Below are positions 24,501-39,700 of a DNA stretch of 64,000 bases, piece by piece. How positions within the stretch are numbered: position 1 is the first letter of the stretch; every line of letters starts with the position of its first letter. Origin of the DNA: Gnetum montanum (Eukaryota; Streptophyta; Gnetopsida; Gnetales; Gnetaceae). The DNA is taken from positions 376,756 through 440,755 of the forward strand of contig MNCI01017692.1 in NCBI GenBank assembly GCA_015680685.1, read 5' to 3'. The notes beneath the pieces were generated by a model. It saw only the letters and a program-made list of their open reading frames with translations, did not search any database and had not been told where the DNA came from. The translations under genes were made by a program, and so were the position numbers.

Positions 24501-27500
24501 GTCCCTTCCGGATCATCGATAAAATTAACCCTGTGACATATAAGCTTCAGCTACTGATCAATATGGACCGAGTCCATCTAGTTTTTCATGTTAGCATGCT
24601 GAAGCCATTGTCGGATGGGTTCCCATATCCCGAGAGAAGCCTCTCGATCTGAGAGCGACCTTGTATATAATCTATACATGGAAAGAGAGCAAATTGCATC
24701 CGAAACTTCCGGACCACTGGCCATGGTGCAGATTTGAAAGTGGAGTTCCTCGTCCATTGTAAACATCATCCTGACTTAGGCGATAGCTGGGAACCACTGG
24801 AGTGCTTGAGGTCCTAGGAAAACTTGATCCTGGACTTCTGTAGGGAGCAAGCAATCGATCTCCTACCTTGGCTGCTCTGATGATGGATGGAGAAACCTCC
24901 CATGTAAAAAAAAATAATCAGAAGAGGCACGGCATGTGGTGCTTTATAGGATTCGAGAGCGAATTCCTATGGGAGTTGGCCTTAGACAGGGGGGGAAGCT
25001 GCCTGGAGCCATTCGAAGTGCTCTATGGGCAATAAGACTAAAGGTTCAAATAAACAAGGAGCTATGTTGAACTTGAGACCCCTAGACCTTTGGATCAAAC
25101 GAGTCAGGGGACACCCTAGAACTCATGTATCCTTAGGTCGTGCGTTCTATCATGTCACAATGATAGACCACTTGATGTCCTCCCATAGCTTAGCATTTTA
25201 GGCCAGGTATGGAAGGATGGATAGGCCAAGTCTTGAGGGGTGATGCTCTTGACTTGGGTGTCGGATGCTAGGATGAGTTCGAATCCCAGGAAGACGGTCG
25301 AGTTCAACAAAAATGCTTTACGACCTTAAGCCCTAGCAGTTGGACCTTCCAGAACTGAAGATACATTCAAATTTGACTCAGAATAACATGTGCATACTTC
25401 CCCGGAATTGATGGAATCCTCCCTTAATTTTGATGTAGCAGCCTCGTGGGTTACCCAGGCCATGCTCCGAAGTCGTCGCTCATTTTAAGTTGGGGAGGAT
25501 TGTGAGAGAGGTAGCAGGGTTGGTGGTGGCCTGCTACCTCCCCCACGGTTTGGGGGCCATGGGGGCACAAGGGGTCCTTCGCTCCTTGTGTCTTTGAAAC
25601 CATACTGGCATGGCAGTTCCATGCATTAGTAAGAGGAGGCTATGACCTACCTCATTACCCCACTCGGTAGGACCTTGCCTGGGAGGGTTGCGTTGTCATG
25701 GGACATGCTATGGGATGTTGTGTGCGCTCCTTGGAGCGCGACACCAACTACCAGCAAGCGGTGATGAATCTGGAGGTTTCAACTAGTAGTGCCCATGGTG
25801 TCCATGTGAGTGGAGCAAGGGAGTGCTATCTAGCTTGTTAGTGTATGGCGAATATTGAATATGAAACATCACTCAGGAGACATGCTAACACTAACACACT
25901 GTTTGTTGGCATGTGTTTCAGGATTGTTGATATCTGAGGCATATTCCTCTTGAGTTTCGTCCTGATTCAGGATCTGCCAGGGAAACTCTTGGGGTGCCAA
26001 ACAACGTATCCAGGGACAACGTTGCTACATTATTACTTATTTTTCAAAGCAGATAAACTTTGCCATTACTTCCAAACGTGGCTATTAAAGGTTGTATCTC
26101 AAGGGGCTAGAGGTTTTTCAACATGTCTTCTACCTAGTACTATCAGTGCATACTACTATATCAAATAGTTATCAAAGCAGAGTAATACAAATAGTACAGA
26201 TTAAGATTGAACCATACTGGTAAGTGGGTGGCAACATACCAAATGCTTAGTGTTTTACATAATTTTCTTATGTAGATCAACAAAAGGAGCGAGCAATCAG
26301 GAGAGACTAGGTGGTATGATTACTAGCTTGCCCGTTTGATTCCCCCAACATCAGCCCACTCCATTCACCAATCTCCAACATGTGGGGACAGAACTCCCAC
26401 AGTTGTTTGTTGATATCAAGGAGAAGGCCCCAGTGTGTTGCATCTACAGACATAAGTTTTACAAATCTATGGTTGAAGCCCTTGCACAACAGGATTTGAC
26501 CCAAGGAATCCTAGTCAATAGTATTGTATGCTTTTGTTATATCCAACTTAAGAAACATACTTGTGAAAGCTACCTTAGATGCAAAATGCATAAGCTCATG
26601 GAGGCACAAAATATAGTCGTAAATATATCTCCCCTTAATAAAACCCACTTGCTAAAAACCAACTAGGGAAGGCATCAATGGCTATAACTGTGAATCAGAA
26701 CTTTGGCAAAGATTCAGAAAAGGGTGTTGCACACCCCAATAGGCCAAAAATCAACTGGCCAAGTTGGGGTACCAACCTTGGACAACAAAACAATCCAAGA
26801 GTAATTGATTTCCTTCCTAACCTAACCCCAACAAACCATGAGACTAAAAGTGTCTACAAGGCTCTCCCCAATGACATCAAAAAATTCCTTAAAGAATTCA
26901 ACAAGCCACTCATTTGGGCCCAAAGCTTTCCCTGACTTCATGGCAAAAGTCACCCACTGAACTTCATCCTTAGTGATACATTGCAACAATCTTTGGTTAT
27001 CAACCTATGTCAAAACCCTTTGGACCAAGCATGATGGGGGGTGTATATCCCCTCTTCCAGATCTGTTAGAATTGTTGTAAGTTCTTGGCGATTTGCTTCG
27101 ACTCAATGATTCGACTTTCCTACTTCAACAAGACCTTGATGTGATTTTCCCTCTTTGTTGCATTAGTCATCGCATAGAAAAATTTGGTATTGTGATCCCC
27201 TTCTCTTAGCCTTCAAGCCCTTGAGTGCTCCCACTAATATGATTCCTCTTCCACTATGTTCCTCTAGAGTTCCTATAGAACAGTGACTTCCTCCTCCTAT
27301 AGATCATGTCCCTGCTAGTGCATCTATTGTATTTTTGCAATTTCTAGATTAGTTCATATTTAAGAAACTTAAATCCATACCTATCATGCTTGGCTTGTGA
27401 TCTAATTCTGTAACTCTTTCAATACTCTACTTAGGAAATCCCGTGGGTCATGTCAGCTTGAATATGTTGTCCACACCTCCCAAACCAGTTGCTTGAGCCA

Positions 27501-30500
27501 AGGTTTCTACAACCATGTTCGTTCAAAGGGAAAAGGTTGTGTGGTCTGCTTCCAACTAGGGTTGTCTTTGATAGAGCAAAACAAAGGCCTATGCCCAGAG
27601 ACTCTTCGTTCTAGCATTGTGACCACAATGTAGTTATCAATGACCATGGCAGTAGTAACCCATATTCGGTCAATTTGAGACATCACCTAATTTTGTTCTC
27701 TTATGTTATTGGTCTAGGTAAACCCACATCCCTAAATATCCATGGCTACAAAATTAAAGTCTACAAGAAACCTATGGAAATGCTCACTCCCTTGTGGCTC
27801 CACTACACCTTTTCTAGCTCTTTCCCACTCATACAATTTTTGATTGAGGTCGCTTGCCATTACCCAAACAGTATGGTCCCTCACCTCAGACGTGGCCTTC
27901 TAAAATTCCTGAAATCGGTTTGTCTGAACTTGTGTGCCATAAAAAATTCATGAGCCATGTTCCTATAGTTGGAAAGAACAAGGTCAGGCTCCACTCTGAG
28001 ACATAGATGTGCTTAGTTTCAATTTAGTAATTTTAGCTGGTCCACTCGCCCATCCTTTGCAATCCACAAAGAAGGAAAACCATCCTAACCAAGTTAACAA
28101 ATGTCTCTATGTATGATGAAGCTTCATTTCCTATAAGCATACAATGTCACAATTTTCTCACTTCACAAACTCCTTGAAGGTACTTTGTTTGGATGAGATA
28201 CCCTGTCCTCGACAATTCCATGAAAGAATCCCCATGGTCTACTGCTAGACCTTTTCTTGTAGACCTCCTTGAGGGTCCCTTGAATTTCCAATTCCAAATC
28301 CGATGTCATTTTCTTGATCATGATTTCCTGGAGGCTTGGTCCACCCACATTTTGGGATTACTAGTAGACTTTCAAGCTAGCCTCTTGTTCCTTTAGAATT
28401 TTTCACTTCATAGGTGGGAAGGTAGGAATGGTAGATCCCCTTAGGGATGTCACCCAAGAACCTAGTGAAAAGAGGTCCTCAAATAAGGCAACTGCAATGG
28501 CAAGCACTTCATTATCCTTCTGAGTCAGCTAATCATCAACTAGAACCTTCCTAGAACCTTTGCTTTCCTACAACGACATCTCCTTCAATTCCCAGTCATA
28601 CCCTATAGGGTAGGGCAAGAATTTTCCATGGCATGAAGCACCATGAACCTATTGTACTCTATGCCCAATTCTTTCTGTAACAATTGCTCAGAAGCCACTT
28701 TGGCTTTCCCACCATGTATACCAGGCTTTTTCGCCACAGCGTTACTCCCCCCTTCCCCCATTTGGCGGATTGTGGCAAGGGGGATCTACCTACCTCATTC
28801 TTTTGTGAAACAACTTGCCATTCCAAAGGTCTTAGCTTCTGTTGTGGGGCTACATTTCTCAAGTACTGCCTACAGTCCTTTGCTAGGTAGTTATCCCATA
28901 GAATTAACACCTTGATGCCACATTTGCATTTTTAGCTTTTCCTTCAATAGCACCACTGGCCTTTTCATCTATGGGGGCATTCCCATACTCCACTGTCAAG
29001 GTTTTCATCCCATAGGGCATCTCCATCTAGATTTCCCGCAACAACCCATCCATGCTTAGAGAACACTAGACACAAAACCGTCCAAACCCCATTAACTCCT
29101 ACAAGGCCATGAACTTGTCAAATGTAATAAAGTCGCTGAAGAAACTCATCAACATCTTGAGAAACTCTAGTGTCCAAAACTCCCACAAAAGCCACCGTAA
29201 CCCTAGCAAACAAGTTGGGGTCATTGTGGGCACTAGGGTGCTAGTGAGTCAACATCAACCCCCTAGCCCCAAAAAACCATGATCCCCTTGAAGTGTTTTA
29301 TCACTAGCTGTGATAGACTAAAACTCAAAGAGTAAGAGATCCCCAGGCAACGTTCACACCTCTACATCCCCCACATTCCAAAAAGTGACCACCCATCGTC
29401 AGACTTGCTCCACCCTCAATTGCACCCCAAAAAACACAAACCTCCCCACTAGTTTGTACTACAAGAAAGTCATCCCACCTAGAAGCATTGCTGAACTCAT
29501 CTGCAGACATAACTTACTAGATTGGAGGCACAACACATTGATGCCCCTATCACCCAAGTTCCAACCTACAAACTGCACACCTCTTGTAACATCCTCAACT
29601 TCATCGTCAACCTTGCCTTCCATGCTGCCTTGGCCATTTTCACCACCTACACCGCTTCCCCACCTTCGCTGCTTCCCCAACCTCTCATTCTGCTGCATGC
29701 TATGGCTTGCCCTTCACTATATCACCTACTCCCCCACTACTTCATGTATCTCTTGGTTGTTCCTTCCACACCTCGAGCTTGTGGCCCACTCCCACACTGC
29801 CCATGCCCATGGCCTCACCTAAATTTGTGAGCTCACTAGCACTACCATCCATACCTATTGTCGCCTAAGCCCTAGCTCCCTCTCTGATCATTGGCATCCA
29901 TTCTCTCTTATCATTGTTGCTTTCAATGTTTATATTCTTGCATAGGCTATCATTTATTTCTTTGCACAAGCTACTATGGTTCATTTTTCAATCACGTAGA
30001 TATTGCATGTTGCTTGTACTTGTTAGGCATAGATTAACATTATCATAGAATATTGTTATAATTACTATTGCTGGTTTTCTGGAGCAAACTAAGGTGAATT
30101 GTTTCGTCCACATTCCAGGGAATTGGGATGTTACATTTTTCATCATGGATCACATTACAATCATCAATTTGATCATTAAGAAATTCAGATTCAGCATCAT
30201 AGAAATCATCAATTTGACCCATTTTAACCTACTCGTGAATGAAGCATTATAGCTTCGATATGTGAGTTTTACAATGCCTAAGATGGTTATAATATTATCA
30301 TAGACAATGACTTCATATTTAATGCATAAACAAATGTCATTCACTAGCAAGAATTAAGCCTCATATTTACCATTTCCTGAATTTAACAACACCCAGCAAT
30401 TTGCTAAAATACACTAACCTTCACTAATTAAAGAATTAAGCCTCATATTTACCATTTCCTGAATTTAACAACACCCAGCAATTTGCTAAAATACACTAAC

Positions 30501-33500
30501 CTTCACTAATTAAAGAAGATACTTTAGGAGGAAAAAATGCGACAATACTTCAGGGAGATTACCATGTTGATACCAGTCCCCAGTTTATCAGCAAATTTCT
30601 TTGTTAGAAGCAAAAGTTCTTCAGTTGCATTAAGAATTTGTCTAATACCAAACCAAACTCTAATGCGTCCATCTGCAGTGCCATGGAATTTCCTATGGAG
30701 TTCCTGTTGAAGCTGCAATAACAATGTCATGCTGATAATTTTTAGCAATGAAAATAAAACTTAAGCTATTTTCTATGAAATACTAAGGAAATTTTCATAA
30801 AAGAAAGATGAGGCAATTTCACTTCGATCCTTGCAAACCTGAACGGATGACTCAGCATTGTTGTTTGCCCATGATGTAGGCAAGCCTTCACCTGCATCCA
30901 TTATTGACTGTGCTAAGCAAGCACGTATACCTAAAGCTTCCACTGCTTTGGCCATTCCAGCAACATGCTGCCCACCAGCTTCTGCAAAGCATGTAACCTG
31001 CTCCAGCATATAGATAGAAAATTAGTAATTATTACCAACTATGATATGCCGTATACTTTTGCTTCTTCAATGATGAAAATTTAACCTGGACAGCAATTTC
31101 TAAAGATATCAGTAATATTGCAAACTTTGATTTTTTTTCCTTGCCATGTTATCAGGAAAAAAACTATAATTTGAGAGAAGATAAATTCAAGTGGATTGTT
31201 TTTAATGCGAAGCATTCAAACAACAGAGATACTCGTAATAAATTGGGCAGATATGTTACTATTATCATCCGTATAGCCATATCTTTAGCCTGTTTAAAAT
31301 CTATTACGTCTTTTCTGACTAATTCATCTCGTATCCTCCTTGGTACACCTCTTCTTTGATTACCTTCTACCTGGATCAAGAAATTCCAAACTACATGAGC
31401 CATCTCTAGTCAACTTTTACTCCTTCATGTTCTCCAAGAGGCAAAACTATCAAACTCTCTCTTAAATATTCATTTCTAATATCATCTTCTCGCCACCTCC
31501 ATCATCTATCTTAAAAGTCCAACAATCTTCTTTATGTAACATTGCAAATCTCACAATTGTTTTGTGAAACTAAAACTAAAGCATTTTATTACATCCATGT
31601 GGAGACACTTGGGATCTATTAACAGAAATCAGTTTCAATCATTTCCTTTCCAGAAATATTTTGTATCTCAATATTAACCATTTGCATTGAACCTGTCGCC
31701 TGCGATGATCAATTTACAAATTCAGTAAAATTTCCCTTATAAGCCTAAATGCTATTCTATGATCACATACAACTAGTAAAGCTTACAAGTTAGTAACATT
31801 CTTATTAATTTCTTCATCTTCTTGCAGGACAGGTCTTAAAGAACACAAAAGATCACTTTTCTTATTCCTCAATTTTAACTGTTTTTTTTTTCCAAATTTA
31901 TGTTCGCCTTAAAAAATCTTGCTACAAAGGATTATCATCCAAAGGCTCAATGCTCATCCCACCATGGTGGAGTCTTGGGAGGGCAGTGAATGAGCGAAAG
32001 CCTAACCTCTTTCGAGTGGCTATGCCCAAGCTCAAACCCAGGTCTTATAACTTGAGAAACAAGCACATTAACATCACTCCAAGTGGTGGTCCTGCTCAAA
32101 ATCTTGCTACAAATAATTTAATTTACTTCTGTATTTCCATAATCCTTTCTATTCCAATGACTTTCTTCACAACCCCACTCATGTAAGAATAAAGTGTGTG
32201 TGTCAATTAGCAAGCGATCAAGCTTTGATCAATCTCTATTGCACGAATTCAAGATATACAAATTAAGTTTACACAGAATTAAATGCAAGATAATAAAGCA
32301 TTTTACATTTAATTGAATTGACCAGTTGGTGGCTACATCGGAATTCATGATAAGGACTAAACTTTTTTAGAATTATAGTGTTACAGCATACAATGACTAA
32401 TTTATGTAATTCTCTTTTTTTCCCTTGTTGAAAAAAGGTCAAAATGTATATTCTATATACAAGGAGATAAAGTACAAAAAATAGGGAACAACTCAGTTGG
32501 TACCCCTAGACAAAATGTTAATTTACACCTTGATTAAGTAAGATAATAAAGCAATAGCAAGCAGTAGAAATAGAAATTCAACTATAGAATCATAAAAAAT
32601 GCATCAAGAACACAAGAAATTAGTCCAACTCCTAGCAAGCCTTAGAAATACAAGTCTTCTTTTCTTTGAGACTTACAACAAGCATAGATCAAGCTTTCAC
32701 AAGAGGAAGAGACTGCAACTTGAAGTGTGCCTCATGCACCCTTTGATTTAGTGAAGATGTGTTGTCCTAAAACTACCCAAGCATCAACTTATATAGTGGT
32801 TACAATGCCATGCTTTGGTAAAAGCCAAATTATGGAGTTATAATCCATAATTAATCATGGCCAAATTGGGTGTGGGTGGTTACATATTCTTTTAACATAT
32901 TACATACTTTCACTTTCGATATTTTCAGCCACCATGCCAAGAATAATGTGCCAACATGGCAACCGTTACAACATGAAGGTGTTTTGAACTTAAAATTAAC
33001 AATGCACCTAACACAAAGTAAGAAGGAGATGAGGAACCCCCTGCCTTAAAAAAGCAAAGACGCAATTAATAAAGGTGAAAGAACACAAAAAGGGAAATAG
33101 CGTCCCACATCCAATTGTACAAGCAAACAAAGAAAAATGACTGTGGTCCCCAAAACCCCAGAACACAACAACAAAGACTTCTAACAAAGAGAAAGTATCT
33201 CCAACTCATCATTTAGGTAAAGGAAGAATCAGGTATCAACAAACTGACTTTTCCTCTACATGCATGTGGCCAACAATGTCCCTCTTAGCTTCTGATTTTA
33301 TGAGGTTTGATCCTTCCTAAATACTCTAGAATTCCTTTGTCGAGTGTCCATTTCCTGAGGGGTCAAATGATAGGCCTTGTTAGGATGAATAGTGAAAGCC
33401 TACCTACTAAGAAGCCCTTGATATTGTTCCAGCTAAATCTTTTATTCACTCCCAATTCCATGCGAGACCACACATCTATGCTAAAACCAAAACTAGACCA

Positions 33501-36500
33501 TGCCCTCTATTGTACTCACTTTGACTTTTTTCTGCATACGTCAAAGACTTGGGTACCTTTTATGGCTCTTCAGCACTTAAGGCCATCTTCAACAGTCTGG
33601 ATTCAATGTCCTGTATCATTTGCAACCTAGTTTCTAGATTTCTATAATAACATTTCATGTCATCAACAATGTCATTTCAATTATTATTCCAGTTTCGCTG
33701 TCCAATGTCAGCTTCAATGTTGATTTTGTCTCAACTTTCGATGTCCATCGTCAGATCTACTTTTGACGTCCGACATCAAGTACACCTTTTACATCACATC
33801 AACTCTTCAACATCCAACGTCGATTCTGCATTCGACATCCAACGTCTACATCTATACATTGATTCTTCTATTTAGAATTTTCTAGAACCTTCTAGAAGAT
33901 TCTATGGGCCCCACTGTGTCGTTTGAGGCATTTTCAAACTATAAATAAGAAGATACCCCTAAGCAAAAAGGGGTTGGATGGCATCTGTGACCATCTATCT
34001 TTTTTATTTTTATTTTTATTTTGCTTCATCAAGCTCTTGGAGATTTGCTCAGTGTTCCTAGCTATCTCTACTAGTCAACACAGTTAATATTCTTTGTGAT
34101 TGCCAATTTGAAAATCTCTCTCCAAAGACACTATCTCTCTGTAGAATAACTACATTCTTTTCCTCTCTCTATTTCTTTGCTAACACATTGTATCCCCTTC
34201 ATGTTGTCCTCCTAACACATGGACAAATCATTCAACCTTTGAACCCATTCCTTGTGTGTGTCCTCCCTTAATCTCTTCACTCACAACTATGGTTCCATCT
34301 ACCATCAATTCCCCTAGAACAGATCCAGAACTGGTTGCATTACTCAACGACATGATGCCCCTCTTCAAAACAATGAAGACAAAATAGCAAAGGTGCTTAG
34401 CTTGCAAGGAAATTCTCCTAATTCCTTAGACAAGGTCTTAAGTAATCCCATCAGCTCTACAATTCCTTTGCCAATCTTGCCTGAGAGAGTTTCGTTGCCT
34501 ACTTTTACTAAGCACAATGGTGAAATGCAAGACCCCATGAATCATGCAGTCACATTTAGAAATGAATACATGTTTCTCCCTTCTTACCCACATATTATGC
34601 TAAGATGTTTCTCAAATTCTCTTTCTAGAAGAGCTTTGAAATGGTATAAGTCTCTAACACATAGATCTATTACCTCTCCGGAGCAATTGCTTGCAACGTA
34701 CCAGCATGATGTTTTTCATTAGCATCAAACAAGCTCCAAATGATCCTATCAATAAATTCATTTCTCGATGGACAATGGCATCAACGAAATTGCCTTATCA
34801 TTTGGAGGAATGTCATTTCCAAGAAAATCTTGAAGTAGTACTAATTGATTACATTCAGAAAAGGATGACTTATCCTAAGCCTCACTCTTTGAATGATGCT
34901 TTGCTAGCTGCCAAATGCATTGAAGAAATAGCTATTCAACGCAATGACCATGAATTCATGTCAATCCGTAACAAGGCTAACAAGGCTACTAAACAAGAGA
35001 AAGGAATATCAACTTTTGCAAGTGTTTCCTCTTTCTCTAAGGACAAAACAACACTCCCTCAATAGCTTCCTCTTCCACTCAATCATGCAGGCCTAAAAGG
35101 AGTAGAGACCAATACACCAACATACCTATGAGGTACTCTCTACTTTTGAACAATCTTCTTAGGGATAGCCACCTTAAGAAGAAACAGGTATTTGATCAAG
35201 CAAGAGCATGCTACCATCGCATTCAGCTGATAGCTATGGATCCTTCTTAAAGACAAGAAGGTGACGCTAAGGTGCCTAAGTGGTAAGGCTATCAAAAATA
35301 CTACTACTATCATGAGACTACTAAATATGACACTATTAACTGCAAGAATCTAAAGGATGACATCCAAGATCTCATTGATAAGGGTAAGATAGTGGTGGAG
35401 AGCAATCCATCCATTATGCATTCAGGGAACTAGTAACTTGAAGTATTTCAAAATCCCTTGGAAGATGAGGCAAAATTCCAACTTTCAAGCTTGAATACAA
35501 AGCTCATAAGTCTCCACCCAACAAGCCTTATGTTATTCTCTAGTCTGATTACAAACAACCCAAGAGATCTTCACTCAGCCTCAGAAGCCTTATGTGATTT
35601 GTTGATCTGACTACACCATCACACCATCCAAACCAAAGCATTCCTCTCCACCTCCTTATCACATTCACATTATAAACTCCCATCATACTACTACTCAATC
35701 TACACATCCATCCACTTCTCATCCTACTACATCTCATACTGAACCTTAAAACACTCATCCATACACTACAACTCAAACATCTCCTTTCCTTTCATCACAT
35801 CTCATGTGAAAATCTTTACCCGTAGTTAACAGATCAACAAGTCACGGTCAACTAAGAAAGAGGAGAAAGCAACTAATGCATCAAAGTAACCTTCTAAAAC
35901 AACAAAGAAAATTTCCTTTCAACAACTACAAGAGACTACTTCCAGAAGCAACCTCCTGCCTTCTTCTAATCTTATACAGCCTGTTACAATAGAACCTGCT
36001 CCACAAGCATCTTAGCCTACGAATAATAAGGTCTTACAGCAAATGACCACCATTGCCCATTCTAAAGGCACTAACTTGTCCTCGTATGACCTCGTGGCAA
36101 CCTCTAAAAAACATCGTGATACACTATATGATATTCTTAAGAGAATCATGATCCCAAGTGACATTCTTACTCGAACAGAAGCTATATTTCCTTTCTTCAA
36201 GTCCCTCATTATGGATCAAACAGTTTGAACTTCTATGGTGAGAACATTAAGATTGATTTGAAGACAAGAGATTTGTTAGCTTCCACTCTACATCAACATC
36301 AAAGTGTCTCCAGAAGATGTAGTTCTATTGATACATATTGATGATGGCACAGGATCAAATGTGATCACCTAGGCTATTATCAAGTGTCTCGATCTCCATG
36401 CTCAGGTCTCCATGCTATTATCAAACTAGATATATCCTCACCTAAGAAGAAGGCTTCTTCCTATCCTACTTATACAACTACTTGAAAATTCATTGCAAAT

Positions 36501-36679
36501 ACGATAACTTTAGATGCATAAGCTCTTTTCTCATTTTTGTTTGCCACTAAGTGGTAGACGGCTACTAATGCCTGTTAGGATTTCTCTTTAACTATTTTCC
36601 TATTGTTTGCTATCATCAAGCAATGATGGATAGCGAAATAAAATCAATGCGAAATAAAATCAATGTTACCTTTTTACTT

Positions 36680-36714
<35 letters not shown>

Positions 36715-39700
36715 ATTAGCTGGCAATGTTAAGTGAATAAACGGTTGTTAGCTTTGACATATCACATTGATTCTAGTAGTCAATATGCAAAAGATGGCTT
36801 AAATCAAACTTGACATGAAAAAAACTTTTATTCTTAAGCTCTTGTACAATTGACGTACGTCATAACTTGTGATGTGACATCTTATTTCAACATCAAACAC
36901 ACTTAATGTTTCATAAAATTTTTGCGTCATACACAAATGACACAGAAATAATACAAAAATTAAGTCATACAACCACCTGGGGGCAAATTCCCACTTCTGT
37001 CCTATTTTATTACAAAAGAGTCTTTCCACAAACAAAGGAAACAACTTCTTCAAATCTTCATTCCTCCTTTTGTGGATGTTAATGGCAACACCAATGTGTT
37101 GTCATTGAATAGAGGCATGCTCAAGATTGGGCCCGACTTACTTCACTTATTTTCTAAGTTGTTTCTTTCATCCACAAGAAAGAAGTATATAGGCTCGATC
37201 ACGAGAAGCCTAGGTGCTGCATCATCCCTAAAACAAACACAATAGTTTTAACGTTAGAAGCACAGTCTTGCTTCAAAATGCAAACTAAAACATCAAAAAC
37301 ATCCCTTAATCGCGTCAATCTCACATTGAAACTACCTTGAGTTTTCTACGTGGTATGTCAATTTCTAGCATCATAGCTTTGGCATTTTACGTTGAAAACA
37401 TAACTTTGACGTAGAAGGTCACCTTCATATTTATAGCAGGTGCTTGGTAAAAGCACTTATGTTAAAACTTTTTCTTTATGTTACTACGAATTATAGCTTT
37501 TGTGTTTCACGTTGGCATAAATTGATTTGAAACGTCAAAATCAAAACAAAACAAATGGCAAAAATGTCTATGAACTAGGATTTTAGAAAAGACCATCATG
37601 AAGGTATTGTAAACCCTATCCTAAATCAAAAGGATTTGTCCTTTTAGAGACAAGAACCATCCTGGAGCAATTAAGCTCTCCACAAACTTGTCCCCAATGC
37701 AACATAATATTTAAGGCATCAACTAGGTTGGCCTTGATGATGTCAAAGAATTCACAAAAGCATTTAATGGGCTAGAAAATTTAGTCCAAGCAGCTACACA
37801 AGTCATATTATAGAAATGTCGTCTACAAACTAATCCTTGGAGATTGGGACTAGCAAACATGCATTATCTTCCAAACTAACTACACTCAATATAGGCACTA
37901 AAAGAGGGAAGAAATCTCTCCTAGCCTAGATTTGCTTCCAAGCATCCTCCATGGCTACCACAATGTCATCATCGTTTGAAATAAAATTATTGCCACAACA
38001 AAGACAAACTTGGTATTCCTATCTCCTTCATTGAGCAATTACATTCTTGAACATTCATTCTAATAGAGTTCCTCCTCATTGGATAGGGCCTACAAATCCT
38101 GTAAAATTTCCACTTCCTCCTCCATGAGGCCATGTACCTAAGCTTAAAGTGATTGACCCTACTATAGTCGATGGACGTTTTGATCCTTGAGATACTTGAA
38201 GGAATACTTTTCATGCTTGGGCCTTGTTTTGACAAATTTCTTGACTTTGGCTAACGCATCCTTAAGGAAATCCTAAGGTCAACATAGGAAGGGTAGCCTC
38301 CCCATGCATCAAGGATGCCTCCCTTAGCCACAACCTAGAAATCTAGGAATGTTCTAACCAAAAGGGGATGGTCCCCTTGTGTTGGCCAAAGAAGAGGAGC
38401 ATAGATCTATGATCCAAGGCTCATTGATCAAGTCTAGTAAGAAGGAAATGAAACTCCCCCATGAGTTTGGAACCCATCCAAACCCTATCAATTTGGTGAG
38501 GACCCAATCAAAACCACATCTCTTATTACACCATGTAAAGCTACATCCCTTAGTATCAAGGTTGACTAGATGAAGCTCTGCTAGCAAATCAAATATGGCT
38601 TTCACCCTAAGTGGATGGGTCTCGCCACCTCCCTTCTTTCAATCATAAAAGCATTGATTAAAAGTCCCTCATGACAATCCAACAATTCTTATCAGAATTT
38701 TAGTTGTTCATCAATAAATTTGTGAGATTTGATATTCCAACTCTTGGGGGCCATAAAAATTTGTTGACCAGAGATCCTTTAAGGCTACATAAATCATTTG
38801 ACTCCAATCACTATTATGAATCTCTTGGGCAATGCCTCTAGATAAGATGGTCAAACTCCCTACTCCTCCCCTTGATTCCACTAGGAAAGTATGCAACAAA
38901 TGCTTGTATTCTGCAAAGATCTTTGCCTCTTGCAAAATGATCATGTCACATCTTTGGCTTTGTATTAGGTATCCTAGCCCAAGCAATTCTAGGAGAGAAT
39001 CTAAAGGTCTACCTATAGACCTTTTGCAATAGACCTCTTTAAGGATCCCCTAGTTCTAAATTTGATATCTTATTATGGCTCTTGGTGACACACTTCTAGA
39101 AAAGACCTCTCTAAGACTTGCTACAAAACCTAGAACCTATTGAAGTGAGCGATCTCAAAAGTTGACCCTAAACCATCATACAACCATGCCTTCTGGTGAG
39201 TTGTAGTTACAGGGACTTTATGTAGATATGTTATAATCCATGGAACATTCCCCTTTTGTGTCTAGATTCCTCCTAGACCTTCTGCCTAACTCACCTAAGA
39301 CATGCCCAACACTCCATGGTGGTGTCATTACCCTTTCTACAAAAGTTAAACCGAAAGAGTGTAACTTCTATATAGAGGCATGTGCCTCAGCACCCAAGGA
39401 AGGGATGTTTTCATATTCCACCAAAAGAGTTTCCATACTCCACTACGTCTGCATAAAAACTTCCTTCAATAAGTTTGTGTTCCTAAGAAACCGTTATACA
39501 CAAAAGCAAGCATAGCCCATGTACCTCTTAAAGACCATAAACATGTCAAAAGCAATTAACTCCCCAAAAAATCCCTACAAGGGTTTGAAGGAAGAAATCA
39601 AACCATGCCTCCTAAGGGAGCCCAAAAACCCTAATCCAAATAGGGACCCAATCAAAGAGGCATGGCTCCTTATAGGCACCAAGTCGTGAATGTGTGAAGC

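Larger units (their letters stand above)
17929..30562 (-). other. Intron 4 of the amidohydrolase gene
   Basis: This 12.6-kb intron is filled, from left to right, by the gypsy palindrome (18001-25865), the remainder of its LTR, an L1-type LINE (26300-29300), an LTR-like unit (29585-30135) and an 82-bp tandem duplication (30350-30515). The stretch 30136-30348 shows nothing recognisable. Confidence 0.6.

Noticed and set aside
18001-25865. Palindrome as a simple missed-adapter read artefact
   Set aside because: The arms differ by substitutions and two indels, and the spacer is 91 bp of unrelated sequence. A read-through artefact should be identical apart from random error. Raw-read confirmation is still desirable.
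29385-29822. 145-codon plus-strand ORF
   Set aside because: It is composition-driven (C, P, T and S rich), crosses the LTR-like boundary at 29585 and has no family pattern.
36682-36710. (CT)n run as promoter element
   Set aside because: It is a simple microsatellite within a transposon-rich intron, with no nearby transcription start evidence.
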